Positions 1 through 12,400 of a DNA stretch of 64,000 nt are shown here, in pieces. The stretch lies in NCBI GenBank assembly GCA_013396635.1, contig WBMW01000149.1:1-64000 (forward strand), given 5' to 3'. Both the position numbers and the translations under genes were made by a program. The stretch comes from Penelope pileata. Taxonomy: Eukaryota > Chordata > Aves > Galliformes > Cracidae. How positions within the stretch are numbered: the first letter of the stretch is position 1; each line of letters begins with the position of its first letter. Under the pieces are notes generated by a model. The model saw only the letters and a list, made by a program, of their open reading frames with translations, was not told the origin of the DNA and did no database searches.

Positions 1-19
1 CTATGATTCTATGATTCTT
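1..19 (+). repeat. CR1 LINE 3' tail cut by the window edge
   Basis: The first bases are two ATTCTATG-type octamers, the terminal repeat of avian CR1 elements. The body of the element lies before the window. Confidence 0.7.
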
Positions 20-1476
20 CTGCAGTTAAGGGTGTATATATACTTTTTTTTTCTATTGAAAGACTAGAAAAACTGAAGTCTTTACCTAAAAAGTAATGGA
101 AATGAAAGCCAATTCTTTAATTTTAAGGTTCAAAAGTTGTATTAGTTTTCATCTTGTAACTATAAGGTTTTGCTTTGGATCAAATACAGACTTATTTGAC
201 TATCATCAAAAAAGTTGTTGTTTACAATCTACAAGAGTGAAAAGAAATACCCCAAATCTGATGGGATTTCCATTCTCATTTTGTAAACCATGACGGGTGA
301 GTAAATATTTGGCTGTTTATTCTGAACAAAATCTCCAAAAATAGTGACATTCCTTTTCCAGGAACATCCTTTATTTATTAAGAGATAATCTTGTAATTAT
401 TAAATCAGAATCTGCCTAAATCATGGATAAATTCTTCCTCAAATTCTGCTTGAATACAAGCATAAAATAATGACGTCAGCATAAAACAATTCCAGATTTA
501 TTATTTTTCTGCTATCCTTCTCAGGCAGTATGTGCTACTTCAGAAACCCTTTAATGTCATTGATTTTCTTAGATGAGCTGAGCCTTTTTGCATGTTTGAC
601 CATCAATAACAGCATTATCTACCTTCAGACAAATAAAGGATAGTGATCATTATCATGAGTAGATACGGAGGAACTTCTGTAATCATTTACATTTGAGTAC
701 AGCATCTTTAGGCACTGAAGCAAGTGTACCTGCAGTAGTTCAGGTAATCTCCAATGTACTGTACCTGTAGCAGCTCTTATCTTGTAAAGTATTTGAGCAT
801 CGCTCACCTCTGAGCGGTTCTGTGGTAGATATCAACTTGTGCCTGAATTATATATCTGAATGACAAGAAATAAGAACAGTGTAATTTTTGGGCAGTTGCC
901 AGGTTGTCCTGGTTTAAAGAAAAAAGATTCCATCCTCCCTTAGCTTTCTGCAGAGTCCGTGGTTTAGTTTGGCAGCGCACAGGGTTCTCATTGACCTGGT
1001 TTGACCGTTTATCATCACATCCCTCCACCCCCATGCAAAAATCCCAAGATAACAAAAGTCATAGTAAAAAGAAAAAAAGTCCCGCAAAACAAAGAAACAA
1101 AAACAATTTGCAACAACAAAATAAAGCCAACAGCAGCCAAACCAAAAGGGAACATGAGAATCTGGGGCTCTTCTTTGAGAGTCATGACAAAAATAGAATT
1201 TTAATGTTCCTTGAACTGGTGAAAGTATTAAAAAAATAAATACAGTGTGGGCAAAATACCACTCTGAAATACCACTCATTTTAGATCCTCTTTCAGTTAC
1301 CAAATCCCCTAAGAGCATGAGAAATATCTGAAGTGCAGCATTGTTCTTTATGTAGATTTAAATGTGATATTAATCACAAGATGCTCATCATTATTTTTGC
1401 TATCACCACCTCCTGGAGGGAAATGAGAGGTACGAGTCAAATCCCAAGACGTTGTTAGTCTTCACTCAAGCAAACT
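20..1476. other. Unassigned intergenic DNA
   Basis: AT-rich sequence with no recognisable gene. It holds a full CRE-type palindrome at 471-478. If 1477-1701 is a terminal exon, its 3'UTR would fall here; TTTATT (AATAAA on minus) occurs near 315 and 370. The overlapping ORFs at 800-1320 are low-complexity Lys/Asn frames or their antisense and look non-coding. Confidence 0.6.
471..478. promoter_or_regulatory. Palindromic CRE site TGACGTCA
   Basis: Perfect consensus for CREB/ATF binding. CpG-containing octamers are rare in this AT-rich DNA, but there is no adjacent gene start to support use. Confidence 0.3.
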
Positions 1477-1701
1477 TCAACTGAAGCCAGAGGAATTTTT
1501 CTCAGTAAAGACCGGTATGACGTTTGTCCCATCAGGGAGGTACCCCAGTGTGGCCCTGAACATTACATCCACTCTCAAAGGGAAAGGTGTCTGCTTGATG
1601 TAAGTGTTGGCCTTGGTTGTCATCTGGACCATGTTTTGCTCTGAGTTGTCACTCTTATGAACATACAGTACTGTGCCATGTACAAAGTATAAACATAATG
1701 G
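1477..1701 (-). CDS. Unassigned coding-like terminal exon (74 codons plus stop)
   Basis: On the minus strand an acceptor (TATTTTATAG, ending at 1702) is followed at once by 74 open codons, PLCLYFVHGT to KNSSGFS, ending in TGA (1479-1477). By my count 40 of 74 third positions are G or C, high for this AT-rich surrounding. The peptide looks globular: alternating hydrophobic stretches such as PLRVDVMFRATLGYLPDG and VIPVF suggest beta strands. I do not recognise the family. It is on the same strand as TMEM196, about 14 kb beyond its end. It could be the last exon of a neighbouring gene, an old gene fragment, or chance. A degraded CR1 lies directly upstream of the acceptor, so if real its previous exon is beyond that. 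No matching upstream exon was found. Confidence 0.35.
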   Translation of the reverse strand, partial: PLCLYFVHGTVLYVHKSDNSEQNMVQMTTKANTYIKQTPFPLRVDVMFRATLGYLPDGTNVIPVFTEKNSSGFS

Positions 1702-1715
1702 CTATAAAATACAGA

Positions 1716-2020
1716 AGTTGGGAGAGCTGGAGAAGGCCAACAGGGGAACTGATTTGACAACCTAGTGATTAGCTATGGGGAAGATGGATCCATAGTTGTC
1801 TTGGCATAGTGAAGGAATAAGAGGCAACAGATAAAAGTTGTAGTAAGGGAAAGTCTTACTAGATATAAGGAAAAAATTCTTTACAGTTAGGGTGATCGAA
1901 TGCTAAAATAGGTTGCCCAGAGAGGCTGAGATTCCTGTTATTGGAGATAATAAAAAATGCTTTGGATGAAACAGTCTCCAAATGTCCCATCTATTTTCAG
2001 TTCCTCTACAATTCTAGATA
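1716..2020 (+). mobile_element. Degraded CR1 LINE 3' fragment
   Basis: Contains the CR1 end-region order: GATATAAGGA..ATTCTTTACAG, then GGTTGCCCAGAGAGGCTG, then a damaged distal part near TCCTCTACAATTCTAG. Many substitutions show it is old. No open reading frame remains. Confidence 0.7.
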
Positions 2021-4880
2021 AGTGACAGTTTCATTAAAGAAAAACAAACATTTGACGGTGATATAGACAGAGCCAGGGTAGTCTTATAAATCTGCAGTTC
2101 TGAGTTATGCAGTGTTCATCTCAACCTGAATTGGGAAATAAATGTTCTAGATGTAACTATGCGGTTTCTGTTGGTTTATTGATATTTTAACGTTCGTTCT
2201 AACTGCTGTTCAGCTGATATTTCAGATTATGTAGTATATGGTGGGTGAGACAAAGCATAACTAACATGTTTACTCAGCACGACAGCAGTGTGTTGCATCA
2301 GTGTGTTTTGAAAATTGAAATAGGCTTTTTCAAAGCACTCCATGCTCCAAAAATAACGTGACTCCCCAGTTGCAGCTCTTAGCACTGCTCAGCATGGTGT
2401 CATTGCTGATATTTGCTGACCATCAAGATGTTCTGGTGCTTAAGGAAATTCAGAAATGTCATGCTGCCAGCCTCTAGTTGCAAAACATCTTAAATCCCAG
2501 CTCTTCAGCATGTAGGCACACACACAGCTTTACTCTGGAGCCTTAGTTTCCACAGGCAGAGTGCATGTTGCAGCCTCCACACAACATGGTTACTGTGGAG
2601 CATGAGGAGGAGAGACATGTAAATCGGGACTGCAGAGCGCAGAGCAATCGTGTTAATGACATGCTGACCTTGCATATACTTCATATACACACCCTTATGT
2701 ATTCCACTTGTGTGTTCTTACACATGTTGTAAGGTGTATGAATGAGAACTTTAACTGAAAGCAGTGTAACTTTTTGCAGGGTTTTTCTGCACTGCATACA
2801 TTTCTGCAAGGACAAAGACTGTTTATATCAGCTCTAGGAGAAAGTTGAGAGACATGAGTGAGAAGTTTAAATGCTAAGTGTATTTCTTTAGATAAATTTA
2901 TATTTGGAGCTTAATGAGCTAGTACTGAAAGAATTTAAATAATACAGATGTTTTAAGAAGAAATTTGAATCTGCAGGCAATTGAACTGTGCAATTAAAAT
3001 ACTTTGTATTCACCACATAGACATTATTCATGGTTTATAAATTGTAAATATCTATATTAACATGTTTTGCATGGCTTTAAAAATACTTGGGCCTCGTTTA
3101 TTTTATCAAATGAATTTCTTGTAAATATCTTCAGCCATTTGTGATAATTGCAAGTGCTCCCATCAATAAAGGAACTCATACAAAATGACCTGATTTCCTG
3201 AAATGCATCAGCTAAATGTGCAGCTTAGTTGTTTGAGTGTTCTATCTGCAAAATGAACTAAAAAGCTTTCCTCTTGGGTCTTGCTACTGTCGTTACAGCA
3301 TTGTGTGAGATCAGTAAGAGGCTCACAGTGTGTGATTTCTTTTTTTATCACGACTGGTTAATAAGTAGCTAAAGAATATAATAACCCTGTTGAATTGGTG
3401 AACACTGAAAGGTTTTACTGGTGGTGATAAGAAGCTATATATTACTTCTATTAAAGCATTTCTGCTGTTGGCGTAAAATTGTTTCTTAGACATGTAGCTG
3501 TCTGGAAATGAAACCATTTTTATTTTAAAATTACAAATATGTAATTGGTGATTTAGTATACCACTTTTGTAAGCCTAACTTTGTGTGTGTGTTGATGTGT
3601 CTTTGTCATGTTGCCTAATTGCAAAAGATCTAAAATTAGATCTCTGATTCTTGCAGTACAGTGGAGGAGGGAGGGACTGCACTCAGAGCCTTAACAGTGA
3701 TGGAGATGGAGATTTTGGGCCCATCTACTTGACTGTATTTTTCTTGATTTCAGATTACTTATACATTTTGTTATGATAACATCAACCTCACACAGATGTT
3801 GTAAGGCTTAATTAATGCTCATTATGTACTTTGATATTGCTGGATGGAATATGCTTTTTTTTTTCTTATTTGGAAGCATTATTATTTTTACATGGCTATA
3901 TTTCAGCCACTGAGCCATTACTATAGCAGGTATATTTACCTGATTTAATTATCTATAATTCTGTTTAAAGAAACTTTAAGGTGGCATCCTGTGTTTTAGT
4001 GTTTCTTGCATAAAAGCAGCAATTTTCCATAGTCACAATTCCATTTGGAGCAAGAGATTTTATAAGTACTTTTTGGTAATAGAGAATGAACTACAGCTGC
4101 ATTATTATTACAGAAAGCTAGTTCATCTCACTATGAAAAGACCATCTCAGCAATCAAAATGGTCTTACTTTTCCACTTCACAGCAGTTCTACTGCTTTCT
4201 AGCTCCCTTTCAGCTAGGAAGGATGAAAAAAGTGAATAAATGAACTCTTTGAACCCTGAGTTGGTTTCTGTGAACAACTGCTTTGTACAAAAGTTTCGTT
4301 TTAGGAATGGTATAATCTCATCAGATTTATTGCAATAAACTATCGTAACTCAGTCTTTCCTTTCATATGAAGTATTTTTTTCTGTTTTGTTTTTATCACA
4401 GGTGGAAGAAGCAACTATCTGTCATCTTTAAAATAAATCAAATGAAATATGGTTTGCAGAATAATAGAATCCCTCAGGTGATCTCATCACTGTAGTAGAT
4501 TATCATTTATTTCCTATCATCGTCCTAGGAAACAGTAGAAAGAGACAACCTCAAAAACACTGACTTGCACAAGTTATTTATGCTTTCAGTTGCATTTTAT
4601 ACATCTCAGTAGTTAATTTCATGCATAAACTGTAGGTTTTGAGGGTTTTGAAAGGGTCTCATTGCTGAGCAGTCAGAAGTTATTCTTCTACTATGTGTGG
4701 ATTTAACCTTACTGATTAAATGGGGATAATCCTGATTTTCAACCAGAGTAAGAAAGAGGAGATAACAAGTATCAGTGCTTTATTTTAGATTTTTACTTCT
4801 GAGAGAAAAAAAGTTTGCTAGTTAAATCTGAAATGGAATTTTCAATGAAAATTTCAACTTTATTATTTTTTTTTTTCCAG
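2021..4880. other. Unassigned intergenic DNA
   Basis: AT-rich DNA with no recognisable exon, repeat family or RNA gene. The short ORFs here have no coding-like composition. Confidence 0.6.
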
Positions 4881-5020
4881 ATTGCTCGTGGCAAGGACAA
4901 AGGATCAGGGATGTTCTACAGGTTCATGCGTGGATATGCCACTGTGGGAACAGTTGCTAGGCTGCGCTGCATTGATGAAACAAAGGTCTGTACCGTCTTG
5001 TACAAAAAGAATCAGATCCT
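4881..5020 (+). CDS. Unassigned coding-like exon
   Basis: A long pyrimidine tract ending TTTTTTCCAG precedes 46 open codons, IARGKDKGSGMFYRFMRGYA through CIDETKVCTVLYKKNQI. A possible donor GTAAAG follows at 5021, and a stop TAA lies at 5022-5024 if it is not spliced. An alternative weaker donor GTCTGT is at 4986. The codons look coding-like and G+C is above the flanks. I do not recognise the family. Options are an internal or terminal exon of an unknown plus-strand gene, a relic exon, or chance. No partner exon has been found. Confidence 0.3.
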
Positions 5021-5024
5021 GTAA

Positions 5025-5915
5025 AGATTAAAACAGCTAAAGCAGGGCTGAGATGGACTTTAGGTGCCAATTAAGAAACCTCATTGCAGTCCTGGGACAA
5101 AAGTGCCTCTGCGTCATTCAGTTGTTCTCTGCTGCCTGAGGTGCACAGTGGTGCTCTGGACTGACCTGCTCCATTTCAAAAGGCTCCTCACCCCTCTCCG
5201 TCCTAAATCTTGCTGGGGTCCAGGCATTAAGCAGAACAGGTCTCAAGGGCCCTAACCTTTGACATGTGATGAGAAAACCTGTTAAATACATGGATAGTAG
5301 CATCTGCCTGCCCTCCTGCCCTCCACCCCAACACATTTGTAGTATTTTGAAAGTGCAGGTGGATGACAAGCCCTTATTTTACCTGTGTAAAATAAGAGCC
5401 AGAAGAGCGAAGCAGGAAGTGGTGACCACTACTTCAGTTCCCTTCTTGGCAGAAGATGCAAACCTGCAGCATCAGAGAGTACTGTGACAAACAGCTGTGT
5501 GCCTGGGAGAGGACAGGAAAAAAGAGCAGAGCTGAAACAGCCGTCCTGCAGCTGCGGGAGACGGAGGTGGCACTGGGCTAATGCTGGTTTTTCAGTAGCC
5601 TGCTTCTGCTTTCATGTTTGCTTGAGAAAACAGTGAGAAAAGAAGCAGTTCAGCTACCACCCCAGCACTCAGTGCTGACAGGAATACTGCGGCAAGTGAC
5701 GTCAGAAGCCTGGGCCTTGCAGCTGAGCGTCCTTATCAGCAGGTCACGGCTGTGCTGACGTGTTTTGCTGTCCTGTGCCGTAAATCATGCGTGCTGCATT
5801 TCAACAGAAGAGGGCCTCCCTGCTTAACCTTTAGCACGACGGTTCCTGAGGTGTGAGGACAGTAGCGAGAATGCATTCCAGCTGAGCAAAGCGGTTCTGG
5901 CTGTCGAGATGTATG
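5025..5915. other. Unassigned moderately GC-rich stretch
   Basis: Less AT-rich than its surroundings, with overlapping ORFs on both strands that lack family resemblance. It could be untranslated sequence following the 4881-5020 exon. A CRE palindrome lies at 5698-5705. Confidence 0.5.
5698..5705. promoter_or_regulatory. Palindromic CRE site TGACGTCA
   Basis: Second perfect CRE in the window, followed within 30 bp by a GATA-type CTTATCAG. It could mark an enhancer; there is no other support. Confidence 0.3.
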
Positions 5916-5917
5916 TA

Positions 5918-6440
5918 GGTCGCTCCGAAAGTAATGTCTCCTGTTTATTTCTATGGAAAATACAGCAGATACAAAGAGCACAATAACACTATTCAATAGA
6001 GCATATTCTCAGCTAGAAAACACTCTTTTTCAACCTAGTCATCAACACTAGCTATGCCTTTTCACCAGACATGAACAAGAGCCTGCATGCTGCACTCATA
6101 AAAAGCTGCACCAGCAGAGATGACCACTGTTGCTGGCACCACTGCTGAAACACACCACCACCACCTCACTGTGCTCACATCCACTGTTTGAACTCCATAA
6201 ATGTTCAGCAAGCTTTGATGAATGTGTATGAGTGCAATTTTTTATTCTTGGAGGAATTCAATTCCACACGTTTGCTTCATCCGCACTCCCATGTCAGATG
6301 CCATTTGATCAGACTGCCCCTCTGCTGCCATCTGTTGCACAGCAACAACATGGAATGGAATATTGGTGGGAAGGTTCAAGCTCTACTGCCATGCCCCCAA
6401 CATAATAAAATAGGGGGCATTGCTTTCAGAGCAGCCCTCA
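5918..6440. mobile_element. Non-autonomous mariner, Galluhop-like, with TA duplications
   Basis: A 523-bp element with terminal inverted repeats of about 30 bp: left AGGTCGCTCCGAAAGTAATG, and the reverse complement of the right end reads AGGGCTGCTCTGAAAGCAATG. It is flanked by TA at 5916-5917 and 6441-6442, the expected target duplication of Tc1/mariner elements. A damaged transposase N-terminal piece is still readable on the minus strand near 6250-6160 (HQSLLNIYGVQTVDVSTVR), including the VDVSTVR helix-turn-helix signature. The chicken Galluhop element is longer as I recall, so this copy is probably internally deleted and immobile. Confidence 0.88.
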
Positions 6441-6442
6441 TA

Positions 6443-9400
6443 GTTCAAAAGGCAGAACCAGGAGTTCTTCTCAAGGCAGCCTGAGTTTTTAAGTGCCCAG
6501 CTCCTGAACAGGTTTATGTTTTAAGGGAAAGAATCTGAAGAATCCGGATCCCAAGAGCAGGAAATATTTCCTCTGGAGAGGCAAAGCTTACCTATTTCTT
6601 TCTGGCCAGTCTACTGCTCAGCACTTCATTTCCTGGCAGTTTTTTCCTGGTAGTTTTCTCTCACACAAATGTTACACAGAGCCAAATACCTAAAGCGACT
6701 TTGGAGATTCCTTTCTGATAGCTAGGCTTCAAAGATACCAGGCTTGGAAAGCCTTGCTTCTAGCTACATAAAGCTTCTAGCAGAATCTGATGCTTCTTAA
6801 AACTATACTGGAAACATAAGTGGAATTTAACCTCGTGGTCGTAAATTTTGCTTAGTGTCAGTTAGGGTCCATGTTGTACTATTTCCATCAGAGAAAGAAA
6901 AGAAGAAGATCCAGAGCTGCAGTTGAATTCAGGTTCAGCTGGACAGCCAGGCTCAAGCCAAGCTCAGAGAGGAGCAGTGTGAGGACACTCCATGCGCTAG
7001 CACGCGGCCAACTTCTTCATGGCTGGATGAGTCAGGGTGTGAGTGCATGCAGCCCAGGCCACTTGCAAGCGGCCAAGGATCAGCTCTTCCAAAGCAATGT
7101 GGCTGCAGCAGCCAGGCTAATTTCAAACTCAACAGAGAACAGTGGACACTTAGGAGGAAAGTGTCTCCCATCATTTCTCTCTGCAGTTGTATTCCAATAA
7201 GCCTTCATAATGTTCTAACAGACAATATTATTTTCCTGGAAAGTTGCTGTCATTTCATACTTAGGTGGTATTTATTTATTTACATTTACTAGACATGTAT
7301 ATTTATAATTATGTCTGGGCTGATCCTTTATTTTGGATGAGCTGTCTTGCACTGATTTATAGACGGAGAAAAATTGAACTTCTTGGCTGTCACACACTTT
7401 TGGTAGGAAATATTGCACATGTTTATATGGAAAAGGATTTAAAGTTCTTATATTTATAAAATGAGATGAGCCTGCCAAGTTATGAAACTTTATTTGGAAA
7501 TAAAATTTCTACTTAAGTGTTCTTAAGACACTAGTATAAACACTGGAAATGTAAATGCCAAAGATATGAGTGTCACTAAAGGAGATTTAAAATTAGACTT
7601 AATTACAAATAAATATGCTGTTTTGACAGACCATCTTCTCATTGCAAGTAAGCTGGTGGGCATCTGTTATTCTTCCATTCTTTGACAAGCCCTATGAATA
7701 GTCTTTAAGTCCCCAGAATGTACATTTATTTGAAATCAAAAATAAATCCTTCCAAACAAACTTTCGGACGAACCTTTTATTTGGGATTAAGAGCAGTGCA
7801 TTTGGGGGAACCATTAAAAGGAGTCATCTCGAAGACTTAAATATATTGCAAACTATAAACGTAGGTGCCACAAAGGGTGAAGGAAGGTGCAGTCTGCCCT
7901 GGGGGACTGCACTATTTTTCAGTGTTCAGGGTGATGCAGATTAAGTGCCTGATTCTCACGTTTATATCACTGCAAACCAACAGTAATTATTAACGTCACC
8001 GGACTCAGTATTAGATGGCCATTCAAGCAAGAATCCTTGTTTGAGACAGTTGTCTGGATTAACTTGAAATGTAAGTCTTAGTCCCATTCCTTTCAGTGGG
8101 TAGGTAAGCATTCCCTTAAGTGCATCTTTATATATAGTCTTCAAAATGGACATTAACTTAGGGTTTTAAAAGTTGGGCCCCAAAATACATGTCCATACTA
8201 TCCTCTGTTTATAATGCACAAATAAATTATTTTAAATCTTTTTAATTATTTTATATGAGATTTTCAAACCAAATATTGAATATAATACTGCACAACATGA
8301 AAGAGTCTCAACATACGAAATAAAAGAATAAACTGAACACATAAAATGTTAAAGATTTTAAAGACACATGGAACAGACCTACGTTGTTTATCTTTTTGCT
8401 TTTCTTGTTGCCATTAGATACATGACCTGCCAATACTTTGCTAGACCTTTTTTCTAAGAATTGTTTTTTTCAAATTGTTCAACTTTGCGACAATAATGTC
8501 ATTGAGCCTACACCAGCGCATCACCACAATGGCAGAATTACCACAGAATTAAGAATGTTGCAACACTGACTTGAATGGCAAGTTGCTACAAGTTAGTGTT
8601 TATATATCAGTGGAGCTGTTTTCTTGAATATTCATTCTGGCTGCTTTGCTTGCCAAAAGACTCTTATGACCCAAGTCCCTGTCACAGACTCTGAAAAAGC
8701 TAATGTATATCATTGATAGTAGGAAGAAAGGGCACTCCCTCTCAAGCATGTCATTTAACATAAGGCAGACATCTTTCTTATGACAGATGGGAGTGTAATC
8801 TTCATGTAGTCGTTCAGCTTTGTTTGACAGTTAGCTTTAAAATCTGGAGAGAGCTGAGCTGTCTCTGTGCAGAGCTAAGCGTGAGTCTGAAGCATGAGGT
8901 ATGTCTGTGCCATGCAATGTACTTTGAAGATCCTAGGTCTATAGGCATTGATACCAAAGTATGCCTATCAGCCTGAAACACACTCAAATAAAAGATCTGT
9001 CTTTCCATTAATGGAAATCAGGGAAGGAGACAGATTCTAAAACAAAGAATTTCTTATTTTCCTCATTATTCCTAAGGGCAGAATAAGCCAGTTGTCTGTA
9101 AAGAAACAGAGGGGGGAGAGCTGAGAAGGTATGAAATTGTACTCAATTTTAAATTCCTTACAGTAAAGATTAGTTCCAACCAATCAAGGAAAGAGACAAG
9201 ATGAGAACTCTTAGCCTGCTGGATGTTAGTCTAATGTAGCACAGAAAAGGAAGAATAAGTTTACATGGAAAAATTGAAAAGGGTTTAAGAAAGAATTAAA
9301 AAAAAAAAATGATATCTGGAAATCTGCCCCACAGTTATGGAATTTAAGCAGCTCACCGAAGAAAGGGTTAAGATATGACTTGGCCCCAGTTTCTGCAAGG

Positions 9401-12400
9401 CTCCTTAATTTAGTAGACAATGGCATAATGAGAGCTGGTGCTTGGGAAATAAAGCCAAATAATTCTGCATAGAAACGGATCACTCTAAAATAGGAAAATT
9501 TCTACTCATTGGAGTAAGGGGCGTGATAGATTCCATCTTTTGAAGTTTTTAAAGGAAGAACAGATTTCATTCTAAAAATAAATGTTGCTCACACAGATGT
9601 TATGTGATCGATACAAGAATTATCAAATGAAGTATTATGTCTTGGGCTATGCAAAAGGAAAACCTAGTTGGTCATAAGGGGACTTCTAGTCTTAAAATCT
9701 GTTCTGGTATTTCTTCATGTTTGAATGCTTTACTTTACAACCTTAACAGATTTATTGATCTTTTATACACTATTTTTAGTAGTTCTAAAATACCAGGCCT
9801 TTTGTGGGTTATTAAACCAGAACTCTTGGACCATTTGAAGATCTCTGCTGCTGCCACCACAGTGTTGGTATCAATATTAGCTTACTACTCCATGTGTAAA
9901 GGTTACCAAAAGGCCTCTGACACACATACTGTGCCAGAGTGCTACAGAGCTAATAAACAGTCCTCAGAAAAATATTAGCTGTTTCCATTCCTGGAGTTTA
10001 TGCCTGGGTTTGGCAGGGGAAGACAGCAATGATATCAGTAGGTGTGGCAGACCACAGGAATTCAGTATTATTACTCTGAGTGCTTGGGATTCATGGTTTA
10101 GATTTAGATTTGCCTTGATCATTGTAAGAATTTATTCAATACTAAATCTTTAAAGAATATAGATGTATTTTAATAGAAGGAGAGATAAAGGAAGGTACAA
10201 GACATGACCTCTTGCACAGGAATGAAGTGGGAGGGAGAGAATAAAGGGTTCACCTAACAAAGTGCCGGAGGAGCTGCACAAGCTTGTGGTCTCAGTTACA
10301 TCATTTGATGTGTCTCACCCTAGCTACCAGTAATTGGATGTGAGCAAGAAATCCTTATGCCTCTTAGCTCCCTTTAAATCCATACTTGCTTTCTTAGGAG
10401 GACAAAGAGAAGTTGTGTTGACTCACATACCTGTTTCTTATTAGCAGAATTACATGTAGCACTGTAGTGACACTTTACAGTTCAGGACTTTTTCAGCTGT
10501 GCTTGTGATGCTTCTTTGGGCATGCCATGTTCCCATTGCACATTATGCCAGTTTATTAAAACTGGATTTTTGTGGATGCAGAGTTAATTTTGAATTTGTA
10601 CGTACAATCAACCTAGTCAACATAGTATGAACTGCATGTATTTTTAGAATCACTCATGTTGCAACTCTTGGTAGGATTAAAACTGAATTTCAGGAAGATC
10701 TCTGGAAGGAAAACCTTTCATTCAATTACACAGCAAAATTACACTGGTGTGAAAGCCATTAAAGCAACCTGCTGTGAGTCAGCAGTAAAAGGACATAAAA
10801 GATACCTTATAGCAAATCAGATGTAATGCGAGGGAAAGAAACAAACCAAGTGCCAATTTTATATATGCTCAGGTCTCATGAAAGTATTACAGAGCAATTA
10901 AGAGGCTGCTCTGCACAGCTTATGCAGTTGGCAGAAGCAGATATATCTATCCCATGACTTAGACATTTCTTTAACTACTTCATTGAGCTATGATGAGAGA
11001 GACCTTAGTGGAGCCCTCTGGACTTTTTGCTCCAAATCGAAACTGCTCCTTTCTGAAGCAGAACTACACTTCTACAGCAAAACAAGTCTCTCCAGGCACA
11101 TAACTTTCTACTGAAATTCTAACTACTGATTCATGCCACCCAGCTTGCTCTTTTCCATCAGAACACCAAATCATATTTCTACAACATCATAATTAGGAAG
11201 GAAAAAGGCCTTCCTAAGCAAGATTCCCAAGTTCACTTAGAATTCCTCAGACTGATTATTTTACACAAGGTGGGTTCCACATATTCACTCAAATTTTGTT
11301 TTGCAAAAATCTGGAGATTGTGAGTCTGTCTGGATAGCTTTTGTATAAGTTCTAAAAGTATTCAAAATTTGTCTCTGAATGCAAGTACAGCAACCTCGTG
11401 GAACTTGTTGGGGGATTGTAGTGGAGCTAAAGATGTCCCTTTGATACAGGAAGTGAAAGCTAGATAGAACAATTTTAGGCAGAAAGGTTATGTCTATAAT
11501 GATACCATAGTCTGATACCAATCTGCTGTTAGATATCCTTAGATTTTTAAATTATAAAATTCTCCTTTTAAATTCTTATGCTTGTGTGGGGCCTGAAGTG
11601 ATTAAAGATGGCTTAACTCATTTTAATCTCCTTTATAATTTATCTTCAAAATCACGATCTCAAGGAAAATTTTGATATGTGACTACTTGTGAATGACTTA
11701 CTGCATAGAAATTTCATACTGAATTTTACCTGCCCCACTGTCCTTCATACCTCCCCAGACCATCAGAAGGGAAATACATATGTCCTAATGCAATAAATAT
11801 ATATTGAATATTGTGCAAGGCAAATATATTTAACATATATGTTCTGCTATGCTTATTTTCTCTACAGTTTGGAATAAGATCTGTTGACTGCTCTAAATTT
11901 AAAATGTGTGTGCTTCTCATAAGCTGAAGTTCTACGAAATGCCAAACATAGCCTAAAATATAGCCTAAAATATACATTAGGAATTTATCAGCTAAGTCCT
12001 TTGCACGAAGTTCGGTAAGTAACCCCCTTCAGGAGGAGTGTTAGATTGTTTGACCTGTTACATAACAGCTGAGTATCTGACAGAATCTGAGCCAGTATCT
12101 GTTTTTGCAGCAGCATGAATCAGAAATAACTGTATCAAAGCCAACACATGCTTCCCTTTATTTAGATTTAAATAGATTTTGGTGCTTAACCTCCAAGCTA
12201 TTGGTGTAAATATGTTTGTTGGGCACATTGTGAAAATTAAAATCTTTGTTGTTCATACAGTTGGATGAGTGGGATGACTGGCCTTTCAACTGCACCAGTA
12301 ATGAAAACATTTAGAAAATGCTTCCATTACAGTTGAACTCAGTATGCAATTATAGAACAAAGTTCATTAAATGAATTAAATGAAATGAAGCATTTCCTAG

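Noticed and set aside
904..1318. 111- and 134-codon overlapping ORFs on opposite strands
   Set aside because: They arise from an A-rich, low-complexity segment; amino acids are dominated by Lys and Asn on one strand and Phe on the other, with no motif.
6188..6484. 98-codon plus-strand ORF
   Set aside because: It lies within the mariner element, antisense to its transposase relic.
9637..9978. 113-codon ORF with one hydrophobic segment
   Set aside because: No recognisable family, promoter or splice context, and codon composition follows the AT-rich background.
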